Below, in pieces: positions 1-10,909 of a stretch of 64,000 nucleotides of DNA (position 1 is the stretch's first letter; every line of letters starts with the position of its first letter). The stretch is from NCBI GenBank assembly GCA_963921825.1, contig OY997589.1:83560523-83624522 (forward strand), in the 5' to 3' direction. The position numbers and the translations under genes were made by a program. The DNA is from Erodium maritimum (Eukaryota; Streptophyta; Magnoliopsida; Geraniales; Geraniaceae). The notes beneath the pieces are model-generated. The model worked only from the letters and a program-made list of their open reading frames with translations. It searched no databases and was not told the DNA's origin.

Positions 1-170
1 GCTCAGAACGACATTGTTTAGGAGTAAACACCGCAATCGGCGAAATTCGTAGATGCCACTGTCTGAAGTCATATTCATAGTTGGGGGGAAGCTCATACCG
101 TTCCTACTACCCAACCATCAGCCCCAGTCCGTCGGAGGGACACCCGATAGTCCCCCCACCCTAATACTGG
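1..170. other. Unassigned sequence
   Basis: No open frame, repeat or recognisable motif is visible upstream of the RNase H-like remnant. It may be the decayed 5' part of the same remnant, which would run off the left edge of the window. Confidence 0.3.
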
Positions 171-624
171 CAAACAGTCAATGTGGATGACGCAGTCTTC
201 TCAAACACACCCGATGGGATGGAGCTGGATCTGCAAAAAATTATAGATGGAAGATCTTGAAAGGGTGTAATGTTACACTACTTGACACACAAAGAACGGA
301 ATTTGTGAAAGCAACGGTAATACACATGGCTCTTACTTGCATAAAACTCCATGGGAATACCATAGTCATTATTAGGAGTGATGCCTAGTACTTGGTAGGA
401 TTAATGACGTGGAGTATCCCCCTTTCTCACCGGTAGGATAGATCATTGATAATTATTGTTTCGCTTTATATTCTTTTAAGGGTGTCAAACTCGAATATGT
501 GTTTAGATCAGCGAATGACACAACTCACGAATTAGCCAAAAAAGCTCGTTCATCGCTTGTTTTCTTGTGGTCCGGTTTTATCATGTCGGATACACTATTA
601 TGTATTCTTCGTCATTTCAAGTAA
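171..624 (+). pseudogene. RNase H-like (RVT_3 type) domain remnant
   Basis: Conceptual translation in shifting frames gives the ordered signatures of the plant RNase H-like domain found at the end of LINE ORF2 and in small nuclear proteins. They are QTVNVDDAVFSNT at about 171-210, EFVKATVIHMALTCIK around 299-345, IIRSDA around 370-390 (the catalytic Asp context), and RSANDTTHELAKKA followed by a stop at 622-624. At least two frame changes and an in-frame TAG directly after the SDA motif show that it is dead. A LINE origin is likely but not certain, because no reverse transcriptase is visible to the left. A retroelement has landed 43 bases after the stop codon. Confidence 0.65.
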
Positions 625-667
625 TAAACTTTTGTTCTTGTGTTTCTAAAAATATATACATCAAATT

Positions 668-1805
668 TTTTGAAAGGAAATATCTATTAATAAATTAATA
701 AACCTTACATACCGAATACAACCCAAACCATACAAGCGTTGCATCCACCGGTCGTACTCGAGAACCCGAGAAACGACCAGCGAGATGAATAGCTCTTGAG
801 AAAGGCGACGCAGCGCCTAGAAAACAAACAACTACCAGACCGATCTTCCTTATCGGCTGCCCTGAAGGATCCGCCGATAAAGAGTCTCGACCAAACACGC
901 TACCAAAGGCAGCAGCTACCACTTGCCGGATATCCGAGATCCGGCAAGGAGAACAAGACAAAAACATACTAAAAACAAACAACAAAATAAACAACGACGA
1001 CAAACAACAACTACTCGTGGTCGGCCTCCGATAACCATATTTGAGATCAAGGCGAGGTGGATGGCGCAAACGGGTACAGATCTGTTCCGTTAGGGGCTGA
1101 TGCACGGGACTGGTCGGGTAAACACGAAAAGCAGGAGCACAGCTGAACGGCTTCGACTGCAGTGTTCCGACAAAAACTGGGTACAGATCTGACCGTTGGA
1201 CCGGAGAGGGAGCGTGACGAAGAGGCTCGGCCGGAGATAATCGAGTTGTCGTCGTTGTCGGGGTGCTTGTGGTCAACCGTCGTCGCAGCGGGGGGAGATT
1301 CACCGGCAGATCTGTCCGGTGAGAAGGAGGGAGCTGGGGGCGGGCTGAGGGCGGCGAAGGGGCACGGTGGGGGGCGGAGGTGGTGGAGATCCTTCGTCGG
1401 AGCTGGTCGGCCTGACCCATGACGGTAGATCTAGCTAGGGCGAAGCCCTCAAGGCCGGATCCGGCGAAGGGGGAAGTGACGGAGCACAGGGAGTGAGGGG
1501 GGGCTGCTGGCAGGGGTGGGAGATGGCGGCCGGAGCGACGCACGGCTGCGGCATAGCATGGCTGCCGGAGCAGCCATGGAAGCCGGCTAGAGGGGAAGGC
1601 TGGGAAGGTGACTTCGGAGGAGGGCGACTGAAATTTATCGGTGAAAGGTGGAAGAAGAGGAATGGATGGGAGGAGAGGAGAGCCACCGGCAGCCCCGTGG
1701 CTGGAGCCCCGGCAGCCACCGACGGCGATGGCAGATCTATTGTAGAGAGGCGTTAGGGTTTGTTTCCTTGAGAGAGACTGCGTTTTGAAGTTGATCAGAA
1801 CCTTT
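668..1805 (-). mobile_element. LINE-type non-coding retroelement with 19-bp TSD
   Basis: The block is flanked by perfect direct copies of AAAATATATACATCAAATT at 649-667 and 1806-1824, the long variable duplication typical of target-primed reverse transcription. On the minus strand it begins with a gene-like leader ending in AAACCCTAA and finishes in a short A tail next to the left duplication. It has one 282-codon open frame (695-1543, minus) that is Ser/Pro/Arg-rich with no domain I recognise and is probably fortuitous. A related sequence lies on the plus strand near 23040-23965, sharing a motif near the 3' end (CATCTCGCTGGTCGT). Enzymes must have come from elsewhere. Confidence 0.75.
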
Positions 1806-1824
1806 AAAATATATACATCAAATT

Positions 1825-2550
1825 AATTTGAGAGGTAACTATCAAAGAAATATCATATTAGGGATGCACCGGAGAACAATTAGTATTCAACTGTATATCT
1901 TTAAAGTGGAGGTACCATTTTCATGTTCAGAGAGCATTTAAGGATATGTGATAGCTCTTTTTGACTGAACTTCGGTATCATTTTGATTTTGTTGGGAATA
2001 TTAAAGGTTGAGGCCAAGACTGGTGCAACATGAAAACACTTTCTTATTAAAGAGTTTTGAGGTTCACTACAATGGTGAACAGGTTTTCAATGGCAATAAA
2101 AATGTAAGCTTTCTGATGATAAATAGCCCACCCAACCCTTTTGAGGGTGCTAGTGCTGGGAACATTTAGGGCAATTAAATAATGTATAGCTCCTAGCTTG
2201 TCATTTCGAAGTTTGAAGTTACTAATAATAACTTTCATTCAAAAACTTTTGAATTAATCACTTGCTTGTATTAATAACAAAGATAATTCATCCACTAATA
2301 AGAAACCCTAGAGCTCTCTAGAATTTCTGGCCTTGCGTGGTGTCGCCCTCCTCAACTAATTTCATGTTCGGCACTACAGTACTTAGAACGATTAATATTA
2401 GATCATAAGTGTTTGTGGTTAGGATGAGTTCTCATGCTTATTAGGATAAGAGGAATATCTAGCCGATTTCTTTTTTATGATTGCATGAACAATCTTATTT
2501 TGATGGCATCCTATATATTTGCTAGGTCGAACCCGTTACGCCACTCTTAC
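1825..2550. other. AT-rich intergenic sequence
   Basis: No supported gene. The only open frames are short, low-complexity translations. It ends at the TTA target site of Harbinger A. Confidence 0.5.
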
Positions 2551-2580
2551 TTAGAGCATGTACAACAGAAAGGACATTGG

Positions 2581-2696
2581 TGAGGTCCTGGGAGTGCAGA
2601 ACTTGTGCTGACTGGACAAAAGTCAGGGAGTGGGAGTGCAGAAAAGTGGGTGTTTTGCAACAGAAAGGACCTCTGAGGTCCTGGGAGTGCAGAACA
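2581..2696. repeat. Subterminal direct repeats of Harbinger A
   Basis: Three spaced copies of a motif close to GAGGTCCTGGGAGTGCAGAA occur at about 2581-2602, 2626-2643 (diverged) and 2674-2695. A second motif, CAACAGAAAGGAC, appears at about 2563 and 2658. The same motifs recur in the matching arm of element B (about 16220-16345). Repeated subterminal sites of this kind are candidate binding sites for the transposase or its Myb partner; that role is inference. Confidence 0.6.
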
Positions 2697-2922
2697 ATGC
2701 TGACTGGATTATTAATTGATATTTTGCTGTTTTATTTAATTCGTTATCAGAAACCGTTTAAATTGTTTATAATTTAAACAATTTTGGAAATTAAATAAGT
2801 AATGACAAACAATACAAACAATAATTAATAAATAAATTCAACACGAATATAAATGAACTTCTAATTTTATTCAACCCATTTTAATACAACACCAAAAAAA
2901 CCAGCTCCACGAGCACAAACGA

Positions 2923-4309
2923 CTACTCGTCGTCATGGAAACCAGCTCCAAATCGACCCCATAAGTGCTCCATAAGATCTTTTTGTAGTTGATGGTGGAT
3001 CTCAGGATTTAGGACACTTTGTTGAGCATCCACTCGTTGCTGGTATTCCAATGGCCCTCCGTGGTGCCATCGTTCTGGTGGTGTCCAATTCGGCATTTCT
3101 GGAGGTTGCGCGTACAACAACTCTTCATCCCCATACTCGTACCGGTCGCACTCATCCTCTACAATCATGTTGTGTAGAATTATGCAAGTGTGCATGATAT
3201 CAGCCAAAAAGTTGGGGCTCCAAGACCGAGCGGGACGGGAAATGATTTTCCACCTTGCTTGAAGTACTCCAAAAGCCCTTTCAATATCTTTTCGAGCACC
3301 TTCTTGCCATTTAGCAAACAACTTCTCTTTGGGCTCGAAGGGATGCCGAATAGTCTTCACGAACCGTGCCCATGTTGGGTAAATGCCGTCCACCAAGTAA
3401 TAAGGTCGGTCGTACCGATGCCCGTTGATCTCGTACTCCACAGCTAGCTCACGGCCGTAATAAGCGTCTTGGAATAGGTGGCTGTTGTTGAGGACGTTGA
3501 TGTCGTTGTTCGATCCAGCCATCCCGAAAAATGCATGCCAAATCCATAAATCACGGGACGCTACAGCTTCAAGCATAATCGTCTTGTCCCCGTGGTGACC
3601 TCCCCGTCCATGGGCTCCCTGGTCTTCGGTTGGGCAGTTCTTCCACGTCCAATGCATACAGTCAAGACTCCCCGCCATTCCGGGAAACCCTCGGTTGTAC
3701 CCTTCTCAGAGTAAGCGGTCCATGTCAGCCGGTGTGGGTGTACGCTCATACTCGGCTCCGAATACCTCAATGACGGCCTTGCAAAACTTACGTAAACATT
3801 CAAGTATGGTGCTTACCCCCATGCGCAGAGTTTCGTCCAATGAATCGGCCGCGGACCCATACGCAAGCATCCGTATAGCGGCGGTGCACTTCTGTTCCGT
3901 TGATAAGCCCGGTCGTGAGGCAGCGTCGGGCTTCTGTTTGAAGTAGCTGTTGTGAGCCTTCACCGCGTCCATAATCCGTTGGAAATGTGGTTTTGCACAT
4001 ACGGAACCGCCGCCTGAACATTTCAGGGCCATATAGGGGTTGTTCGTCAAAATAGTTCGCCATCAATTGGATGTGGGCTTCCAAACGACCTCTGTTAATC
4101 TCTCGGCGCATTGGTTCCCCACAGATGGCCCTCTGGACCCTTGGCATTACTCTCTGCATGTGCCTATCCATCATCCGCCGGAATCGTCGCTCAACTGGCC
4201 GCATTTGGGCTGCCATCTCCTCATATGTCGGCAGTTGGGCTGCCATCTCCTCAAACGTCGGCATCCGGGGAGCCAGCTCCTCGTACGTCATCTCCTCAGC
4301 GTCGGACAT
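2923..4309 (-). pseudogene. PIF/Harbinger DDE transposase (HARBI1-like), disrupted
   Basis: This was a DDE superfamily 4 transposase, which cuts and joins transposon ends in the nucleus. Read from ATG at 4309 it has 462 codons if one extra base is discounted. Motifs in order: RRRFRM near residue 100; KCTAAIRMLAYG; GFPGMAGSLDCMHW with the first Asp at about 216; GSNNDINVL; YYLVDGIYP with Asp at about 308; and DIERAFGVLQARW with Glu at about 343, 35 residues after the preceding Asp. The acidic residues are therefore all kept. Two lesions break it: one extra T in the run 3991-3994 shifts frame, and a TGA at 3706-3708 stops translation just before GFPGM. The N terminus has a short tandem repeat of the type PTYEEMAAQ. 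Decay is light, so movement may be fairly recent. Confidence 0.93.
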
Positions 4310-4408
4310 AACCTCGTCGTCGGATATTTTCGAAAATAACGAGTAGGAAGTGAGAATGAAAGAGTGAAAGTAGAGAATGGTGTGAGAAAAATGAGGAATG
4401 GGGTTGGG

Positions 4409-4417
4409 TATTTATAG
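4409..4417 (-). promoter_or_regulatory. TATA box of the transposase gene
   Basis: CTATAAATA on the minus strand, about 95 bp upstream of the ATG at 4309, sits in CCCTATAAATACCCA. The identical context is found at 14385-14393 in element B, ahead of the Myb-like gene. Confidence 0.7.
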
Positions 4418-4715
4418 GGTTTAAATTATCTGATTTTTGAATTAAAAAAATAGCCGTTGGAACGACTGTTGGAAGGTCAGACTCGACGCCGCCACGTGAC
4501 GGCACAATTGAGGGCCACGCAGCACAGGGAGCGAGGAGCGCGGGAGCGGCCAGCAGGTAGCGAGAGGGGAGCGAGGACCGAGGGTCGGGGAGCGAGACTG
4601 CGTTTTTGGGGAGCGGGAGCGCGTTTTTTCGGCCCTACAGCGGAACGACCCGCAGTCCTCAGACCGGACGGCGCTCGGAGCGGAGCACGGGTGCGTTCCC
4701 TTGTGCATGCTCTTA

Positions 4716-6013
4716 GATCCACTGCACTTATTCAGTTATTCTATCATCACATCTCCTCTACGTGTGCTCCATCGTTTTCCCTGCCTAATATAAAAATAAG
4801 CATTCGTCAAACAATAAAACAAGGTGGTTACACCATTAGATCATAAAAGACAAATAAAAGATCGTCTTCACTGATTAATTAATTGATTAATCAATATCAT
4901 TAGCTAATCAATTGTTTAGACGTAAGCAACGAAGCGAGACATGCGGCGACTCACGTGGGTTAGTCATCAATGATGGCCGTCGTTTCGGTTTTGTTGTCGG
5001 GTAAAAGGAAAAGAAAATCGTACCGTCGAATCGTTCCATGGTCGGCCCCACGAACACATCCGTGCTGTCCGAATACCACGTGGCGGGACTTGTCCCGGCG
5101 ACCCTGACCATCTTCGATACATCCGAAGCCCTTGTGTCAGAACGACATTGACTCGCCAGTTCCATTCTCCACCTCTCAACTATTTCTCACATTTTCATTT
5201 TTCCCCCGAAACTTCCACGAAATTGCAACATTTTCCCGTTTTTGAATTTCGCCCGAAGTTTCCCGGAAATTATACAACTTTTCCATTTTGGTTATATATA
5301 ACGAAATTGATTTGACATAATTGGGAAATTTAGCATATATTTATTTTTTAATTTATGAAATAATGACAAAAAAAATATTTTGATCAATTCACTTTTCATG
5401 ACTTATAATCATTTTTCTTGATAATTATATAAAAAAATATATGTTAGATTTCATGTTCTTCTAATATGAAACTGGAATTTCATTGATATGAATGGAAACT
5501 TGGAATGAGGCAATAACAAAAAGTGTAAAAAATAAAGGGGTGAGCCAGAGTTACAAACAACAAGTTCGAGAGCGAGTCCTATTGCTAACATACTTCGCTA
5601 TTCTTGGTAAAAATTTAGGGGATAGATCCTCTTGATAATAGTTGCATGATTGTAGCTCATTTCGCTCTTTTTTTTTACTATACCTAAAAAAGTTGTGGTG
5701 TTTGATAAACATACAGATCTCTCGACAGAGACCTCTCAGAGACATCTTGAAGAATATCGACATCTAGGGAGAACACCAGCAAAATAAAGAGGTTTGGGAT
5801 TGAGTGGTGCCCAACCTTAATAGGGTCGGAATAGAAACAATGGGATAGATGGGGGAGGTGGTGGTGGTGGTGGTGGTGGTGATGGAGAATTAGTGATAGA
5901 TGGTCGAGACGATACCCATAGAGGAGAGCGGCGCTTTCGTCGTAAAAAATTAGGGCCGGCTAGTGAGAGCTCCATTCCAAGAAAAGTTCACTCAAGTCTC
6001 TGTTACGTTTCAT
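4716..6013. other. Intergenic sequence, no supported gene
   Basis: It contains a moderately GC-rich stretch (about 4900-5170) followed by AT-rich DNA. Small open frames lack any recognisable domain. A perfect (GGT)8 microsatellite lies at 5857-5880. Confidence 0.5.
5857..5880. repeat. (GGT)8 microsatellite
   Basis: Eight perfect GGT units, likely polymorphic in length between individuals. Confidence 0.85.
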
Positions 6014-6474
6014 GTAAATTTATGGGGTAACCCCGTTTTCTAACTTAGTTTTAGCTTTGTTCCAACTTTCCTAACCGTGACTTACCTTTCGTGACAATTT
6101 CCAACTACGAACTATTACCTTTTTACACGGGCCAACGAAATCCGTCAAAGTTAACAGAATTGTTAGTTTCTTGTGTAAAATGTCGAAAATTCCCTACAAT
6201 CTAACTTATATTGGCTGGCTTTTTCGTGACGATTCCCAACTGTGAGCTGTCACGTTTATGGATTAAATACATTTTTTTCAAAATTTCTTCTTTAATAAAA
6301 GGTATCAGATCTGATTTTTATATTATTTTTATGGATTAAATACTTCTTTCACAATTTCTTCTCTGATAAAAAAAATAAAAATTACATAAATCAAAAAACA
6401 AAATGGATGAACCACTCTCTGTTTGTATCCCTAATCTTCATCAACTTCACTTATCTCTTTTCTGTAATGAAAGG

Positions 6475-8770
6475 TGCAATTTTATTAACTCAAATATCGG
6501 CTACAAATGAGTGCATCAGGAAGAAGTCCATGATCACAAAATATTAAAAAAAAATCATTATACTATAAAGAGCCCCAGTAGGTCCCTTTATAAAAACCTC
6601 TGAGACAAAATATTCAGTACAACTGGTGTTGGAAATGTCATAAAGGCGTTCTGAAAATAAAACTAAACTATGACGAAACCAATGATTGCTGCTCAAGGTG
6701 TAGCCTTCATGCTCTATTCGCTATATTAAACCGAACATGCGATCATTGATTTCAAGAGATGGTAGAGCTCTTTTCAAGGACCCCTCCCAAGGCCAGTCCT
6801 TGGAGCACTGAATCCCTTTCATTCCTCCATGCATGCAACTTGCCCGCCCTGTCCTGATTATCCAAGGGTTCTCTAGTGGACCCTTTCTTAACTCCCATGG
6901 TTCCTGCTCCAACTCCAGACTCAATTCAAGCTCCAAGTCCAGTTCTATCTATGTGCTCACCCAGGACCAGGGCGTTAGCTTTCCCGCTATCTAAGGGTCT
7001 GCCAATTACCAAGTTTTTCCAACATGGATCGATCGAGCGGGTCGCACCGTTAGGTGCAGTAATAGAGGACACTATTAGGCCCCTACCTAGAGACAAGGGC
7101 CTTAGGTGCAGAATTCGAGGATACTAATGTACGAGAAGCCTGATCGTCCCAATCTATGGCATATACCCTAGATTGACGGTCCTTCTGGAACTCCAGCATC
7201 AAGGATTCGAACTGGGGAGTACCCATCACCTCCCGGTCGCACTCGGACACCATGCGACCTATCATCCCACAATTATAACAAAACGCATGTAGTTTTGTAT
7301 ATATAAGAGTGACACGAACCAGGTTAGGACATTCTCAAAATTGAACTAGGCGGTGTCCATGAAGGGGGCGCTCCACAAGATGCTAAAAGCGAACCTTTAC
7401 TGATCCTCCCCAACATGTACCCTATTGATCGCACGGGACATGCACATAGAGCCCCAACATTGCACCAATTGTTTGTCCAGTGGTTTTGGTATAGACCAAA
7501 GAATGGATGCGACGGGCATGCACGTGTAGTTGGATCCTATCTAGGGTGAGGGGCTCTCTAGCCATCAGGTTCAGGTCACCATACAGTAGTGGTCTCCCAT
7601 CGAAGCACCACAGTTCGTTATCTCGAACCCATACCTGAGCTCTCTCTGTCTCGAAGTAAAACCCGAAGATCCCTGGTCCGATGTTTTTGATCACCATCCC
7701 TTAGGCTGATTTACCACATTCCTTGGTGATGATCAAAAGGAGAACTTATTTCTGGGGCAGCTTGGACGACCACAACTTACCCATCATGGAAAATCGTTGC
7801 TTAGCCAATATGGATGGGCTCACCGGAATGTACAGTACCATTACCTCAACCTCCTCATCTTCCTCCAAAGAGAAAGTCGAGATGTCATCTTGAAGGTTGA
7901 TCAGTTGGGAGTCTAGAAATGCCAGAGAGGGAGGCGTCATCGAGATTGAGCAAGCTACCTTGGGTCTGAAGGTTTTGTAGTTGTGGGTTTTCCTTGGTGG
8001 TGGTGTGAGCAGCGTCGGGATCATAGGGACACGAGCAGTGTTGGAAACCCTGACCCCCTATCAGAGAGCAGCCATCTCCGCCCTTCTTGGCTCCGGTTCT
8101 CTCCTGTTCAGGCATGGGGGATTTCCCTTTAAGAGGGTCCCGGACCAGTTGGGGCAATGGGTTGGTGGCGGGTACTATAACAGGCGGCGCAGTGATGGTG
8201 AGAGTCGAGGCGGCAACGATCAGAGAAGATGTAGTGATGGGAGGAGCGGGTTCCACCGGTGGTCGGAGAGAAGGGGCAGTCATAGGAAGCAGCGGAGCCT
8301 GCACATCACCGGGAGCGGGCGCCCGGGCCTTCAACTCGACTGTGGGGCGGCAAGATGGAATTCACCAAAACCCTAGCGTTTCTTGTAGAGGAAGCTAGGG
8401 TTTGGTTCTTCGAAGGCCGACCCCGTCGAGCTTTACCCAGAGGTTCAGATGTAACGGGGGAGAAGGCCACGGCTTTCGTAGTCAGGGGAGGAAGGAGAGG
8501 CGTTGTGGAGGGGAGGGAAAGAGAGATCGGGTGGGAGAAGAATGCTTAGCGTTTCTTCTGCACCTCGGTTTAATGGTAGGCCTCATGGCCAACGAGGGAC
8601 GAGGTGGAGGCACACGTGAGAGAGACTGCACTAGGGTTGATTGTGATGGGACAAGATTGACGAGGCTAGCAACAGTCAAGTCGACGATATGGGTAGGAGA
8701 CTCCATAGGTGGGGTAGGGTTTTCTCGAGAAGGAGAGCTCGACAATCGCGAGAGAGTTGTTTTGTTGTAT
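6475..8770 (-). mobile_element. ORF1-only LINE-derived element (copy a)
   Basis: The minus-strand order is a short CT-rich leader (about 8770), an ORF1-like pseudogene, a short 3' UTR, and a terminus reading AATAAAATTGCACCTTT at about 6475. The 35910-38071 element has the same organisation and the same terminal motif (TTAATAAAGTTGCACC). No endonuclease or reverse transcriptase lies between ORF1 and the tail, where LINE ORF2 should be. It sits inside the Mutator-type element. Ends are approximate. Confidence 0.65.
7083..8745 (-). pseudogene. DUF4283 / zinc-knuckle gag-like protein (LINE ORF1), broken
   Basis: The N-terminal part (about 8745-7885) is Pro/Ser-rich in one frame; the rest lies in another frame with several stops. 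The DUF4283 nucleic-acid-binding region is recognised by LEEDEEVEVMVLY, MGKLWSSKLPQK, GPGIFGFYFETE, and LWCFDGRPLLYGDLNLMAREPL, which align with the homologous gene at 36396-37984. A zinc knuckle follows at about 7240-7290, CYNCGMIGRMVSEC: three Cys are present but the His is replaced by Arg. Such proteins package retrotransposon RNA. At least one frameshift and several stops make it non-functional. Confidence 0.72.
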
Positions 8771-9544
8771 TTAGAACAAGATTATCGATGGCTTCACCTA
8801 TCTCTAATCTCATATTTATCTTATATTTACAAAAAAGAAAAATTAGATCTCAATCATCCTCACGCATTCCCCAATGGATGAACCATCATCAAATCCACCA
8901 TCCCAAAGTCCCCCCCACCCTAAAAAAATCGCAACTCGTGTACCGAAACCCCTAATTTCCATCTTCATCTTTGATTCAAAGAAACACTTGAATCAAAACT
9001 CGTGTACCCAAACCACTTTCATCATCTTCCCAATATTTAATGAGTTCTCTGATGAGATTCGTTCAGACCCGACCGTGTTGTAGACAAAAACACGAAGAAC
9101 ATGCTTGTGATTCCTCATCCGTGTAACAAGTGGGTAGTTCAGCGTTAAGAATTGTCACGAAAGGTCAGGCAATATGAAGGAAATACATTTAAGAAATTTT
9201 TATTGTGCATGTGACCAGCACGTGTCCAAAGTCCAAACATCAGCGTTAGAACGGACGGATTTCGTTAGTCTGTGTAAAAACGTGATAGTTTGCAACTGGG
9301 AATTGTCACGAAAGTTAAGTCGCAGTTAACAAAATAAAAACAATGCTAAGACTAAGTTAGAAAACAGGGTTTCCCGTAAATTTAATTCAAACTAAAGATT
9401 TCATGCTTAAATTCTAAAACATAAAGAATTATAATTAAATTATAAAAATATATTAATTTTCATATCCATAAATGTTTTGAAAATTGAGGATATGAAAATT
9501 TATATATTTTCTATTTTCGAAATTTAAATTCTAAAGTTTTTTTT

Positions 9545-10150
9545 AAAACGAGTAATTGGGGTATTGTATTACTGTGAAACATAAACCATACAGGTTAGGG
9601 CATAACAACCCAGGATTCCAGATATTAGTCCAGGTCGACCGTAGTCCACCAGGCGCTCATGGATCTGTAGAAATAGTCTGTTTGTGTTCGCAGATCTTAA
9701 CGCAGGAGTTCCCCTTACCGACATTTTAAAATAAAAGAAAAAATATACCTAAACCAACAAAGCCAAAGACCTAACCGAACTAAAGACATGTAATAAGCAA
9801 CATTGAAGAAAACTGGAAATAGTGATCTGAGTGCGGCTTTCCCGAGACTCCCAGCAACGGTAGTCCCAGGTCTGTGGGCATAGTCCGTAGAAGGACCCTC
9901 CCACCCCCGTCGGGTCTTCTCATTCTTCCGAAGGAGGTTGTGACGCCTTCGCCTGTGGATACCGGACCAGAACGACGACTTGAAGTACGTCGTGACCCTT
10001 GTGTTGCAGTACTCCGGCGCCCCGAGGACGATCTCGTAGTCTAGCGTGATGGCAGTGAGCTTTGCCTCGTCGTTGACACAAGCCAGATCCGAATTCGTCC
10101 ATGGATGGACTGGTGAAGAGAACCACAGCTGGTGACCTGATCGGGCATGG
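9545..10150 (-). mobile_element. 5'-truncated LINE-type fragment (tail family CGTTTTAAAA)
   Basis: The minus-strand 3' end reads ACTCGTTTTAAAAAAAAC at about 9545. It is shared with plus-strand copies ending near 27935 and 41635. An ORF1 C-terminus ending in ASQPPSEE lies at 9920-10126, matching VSQPPSEK in the copy at 27361-27552. The remainder is 3' UTR. The body is interrupted at 10151 by another LINE fragment and may resume near 10807. Confidence 0.6.
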
Positions 10151-10806
10151 TTTTTTTTTTGAAAAGCAATACGAATTTTTTTATTGCGCACTCAACCTTT
10201 GGTTCTAAGATGGATCCAAAAGGAAAAGGACCATAAAGATCCCTCTCACCAAACACAATAGGAACCAAACTAAACGAAACACAGTAAAAAAACGTACACC
10301 AAAGCCCACCCGGTTCCAAACAGTTGGAGTCCCACCTAGCCCCTTACCCCTCGGACTGACCCCAATCCGCGTCCCTTCCTCTGCAGACACTTCAAACACT
10401 CCGACGGGTCCTCCTTCCAACCAGCAAAACTCACGCCCTGCACTAGCAAGCCGGCGTCTTAAGCCAAACCATATGTATAATTTTGAATTCTAACCATCAC
10501 AGCGTCCAAATGCGACATATGATGATTGAAAAGGGCCGAATTCCTCAACAACCATAGAAACCACATAACCGAATAACCCGTGTGTAGCCAAGCCACCCTC
10601 CATTTCTTAGACCCTATACCCTGTCATACGCACAACAGTTTTCCCACTGTTTGGGGCATCACCCACCTGACCTTCCACCACCCCATAATCCTGCCCCACA
10701 CCGCCCAAGCCACATCACAGTGCAAGAGGATATGATCTATTGCTTCAAAAGATGCCATGCACATTGGACAAAACATTGAGGCTCTACCAATGATCGGTGG
10801 GGGTTT
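10151..10806 (-). mobile_element. LINE 3' fragment with RT zinc-binding (zf-RVT) remnant
   Basis: Minus-strand translation from about 10785 gives FCPMCMASFEAIDHILLHCDVAW, the Cys/His signature of the zinc-binding domain after plant LINE reverse transcriptases, followed by in-frame stops. The element ends in GCAATAAAAAAATTCG and a ten-base A run (T run 10151-10160). The 5' part, including reverse transcriptase, is missing, the usual result of aborted reverse transcription. Flanking TGATCGGGCATGG and TGATCGGTGGGGG are only a weak candidate duplication. Confidence 0.72.
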
Positions 10807-10909
10807 TTGGGACGGTGGCCAACGGGGAACAAATCTTCAGATCCGGTCCTCGTGATGGCGATGACGATTGAATTCTAAAGTTAAAGTTACTATTTTGACA
10901 GGAAATATA

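Larger units (their letters stand above)
2554..4712 (-). mobile_element. PIF/Harbinger transposon A (transposase carrier)
   Basis: Both ends are defined. TTA target duplications lie at 2551-2553 and 4713-4715, the 3-bp TWA duplication of the PIF/Harbinger superfamily. The terminal inverted repeats start GAGCATGTACAA on the left and, reverse-complemented, GAGCATGCACAA on the right. Inside are an AT-rich left arm with repeated subterminal motifs, a transposase pseudogene on the minus strand, a leader and TATA box, and a GC-rich right arm full of CGCTCCC motifs. The Myb-like second gene that Harbinger elements usually carry is absent. Both arms and both UTR regions match element B at 14126-16363, whose cargo is that missing gene. 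Total length is 2159 bp. Confidence 0.9.
6023..9375. mobile_element. Mutator-like (MULE-type) element with long TIRs and 9-bp TSD
   Basis: Perfect 9-bp duplications GTAAATTTA lie at 6014-6022 and 9376-9384. Just inside, the left end (about 6023-6260) and the reverse complement of the right end (about 9110-9375) align through shared motifs such as GTTTTCTAACTTAGT, TTTCGTGACAATT and AACGAAATCCGTC. A 9-bp duplication plus long inverted repeats is the Mutator superfamily signature. No MuDR-type transposase is visible, so it is non-autonomous. The interior (about 6475-8770) is an ORF1-only LINE remnant on the minus strand. Perfect copies of AATGGATGAACCA at 6402-6414 and 8873-8885 flank that insert and may be its own target duplication. 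The smaller element at 19431-19756 has related ends. Confidence 0.82.

Noticed and set aside
4040..4346. Plus-strand frames opposite the transposase
   Set aside because: They are antisense shadows of the repeated EEMAAQ-coding region; the minus strand has the conserved transposase motifs.
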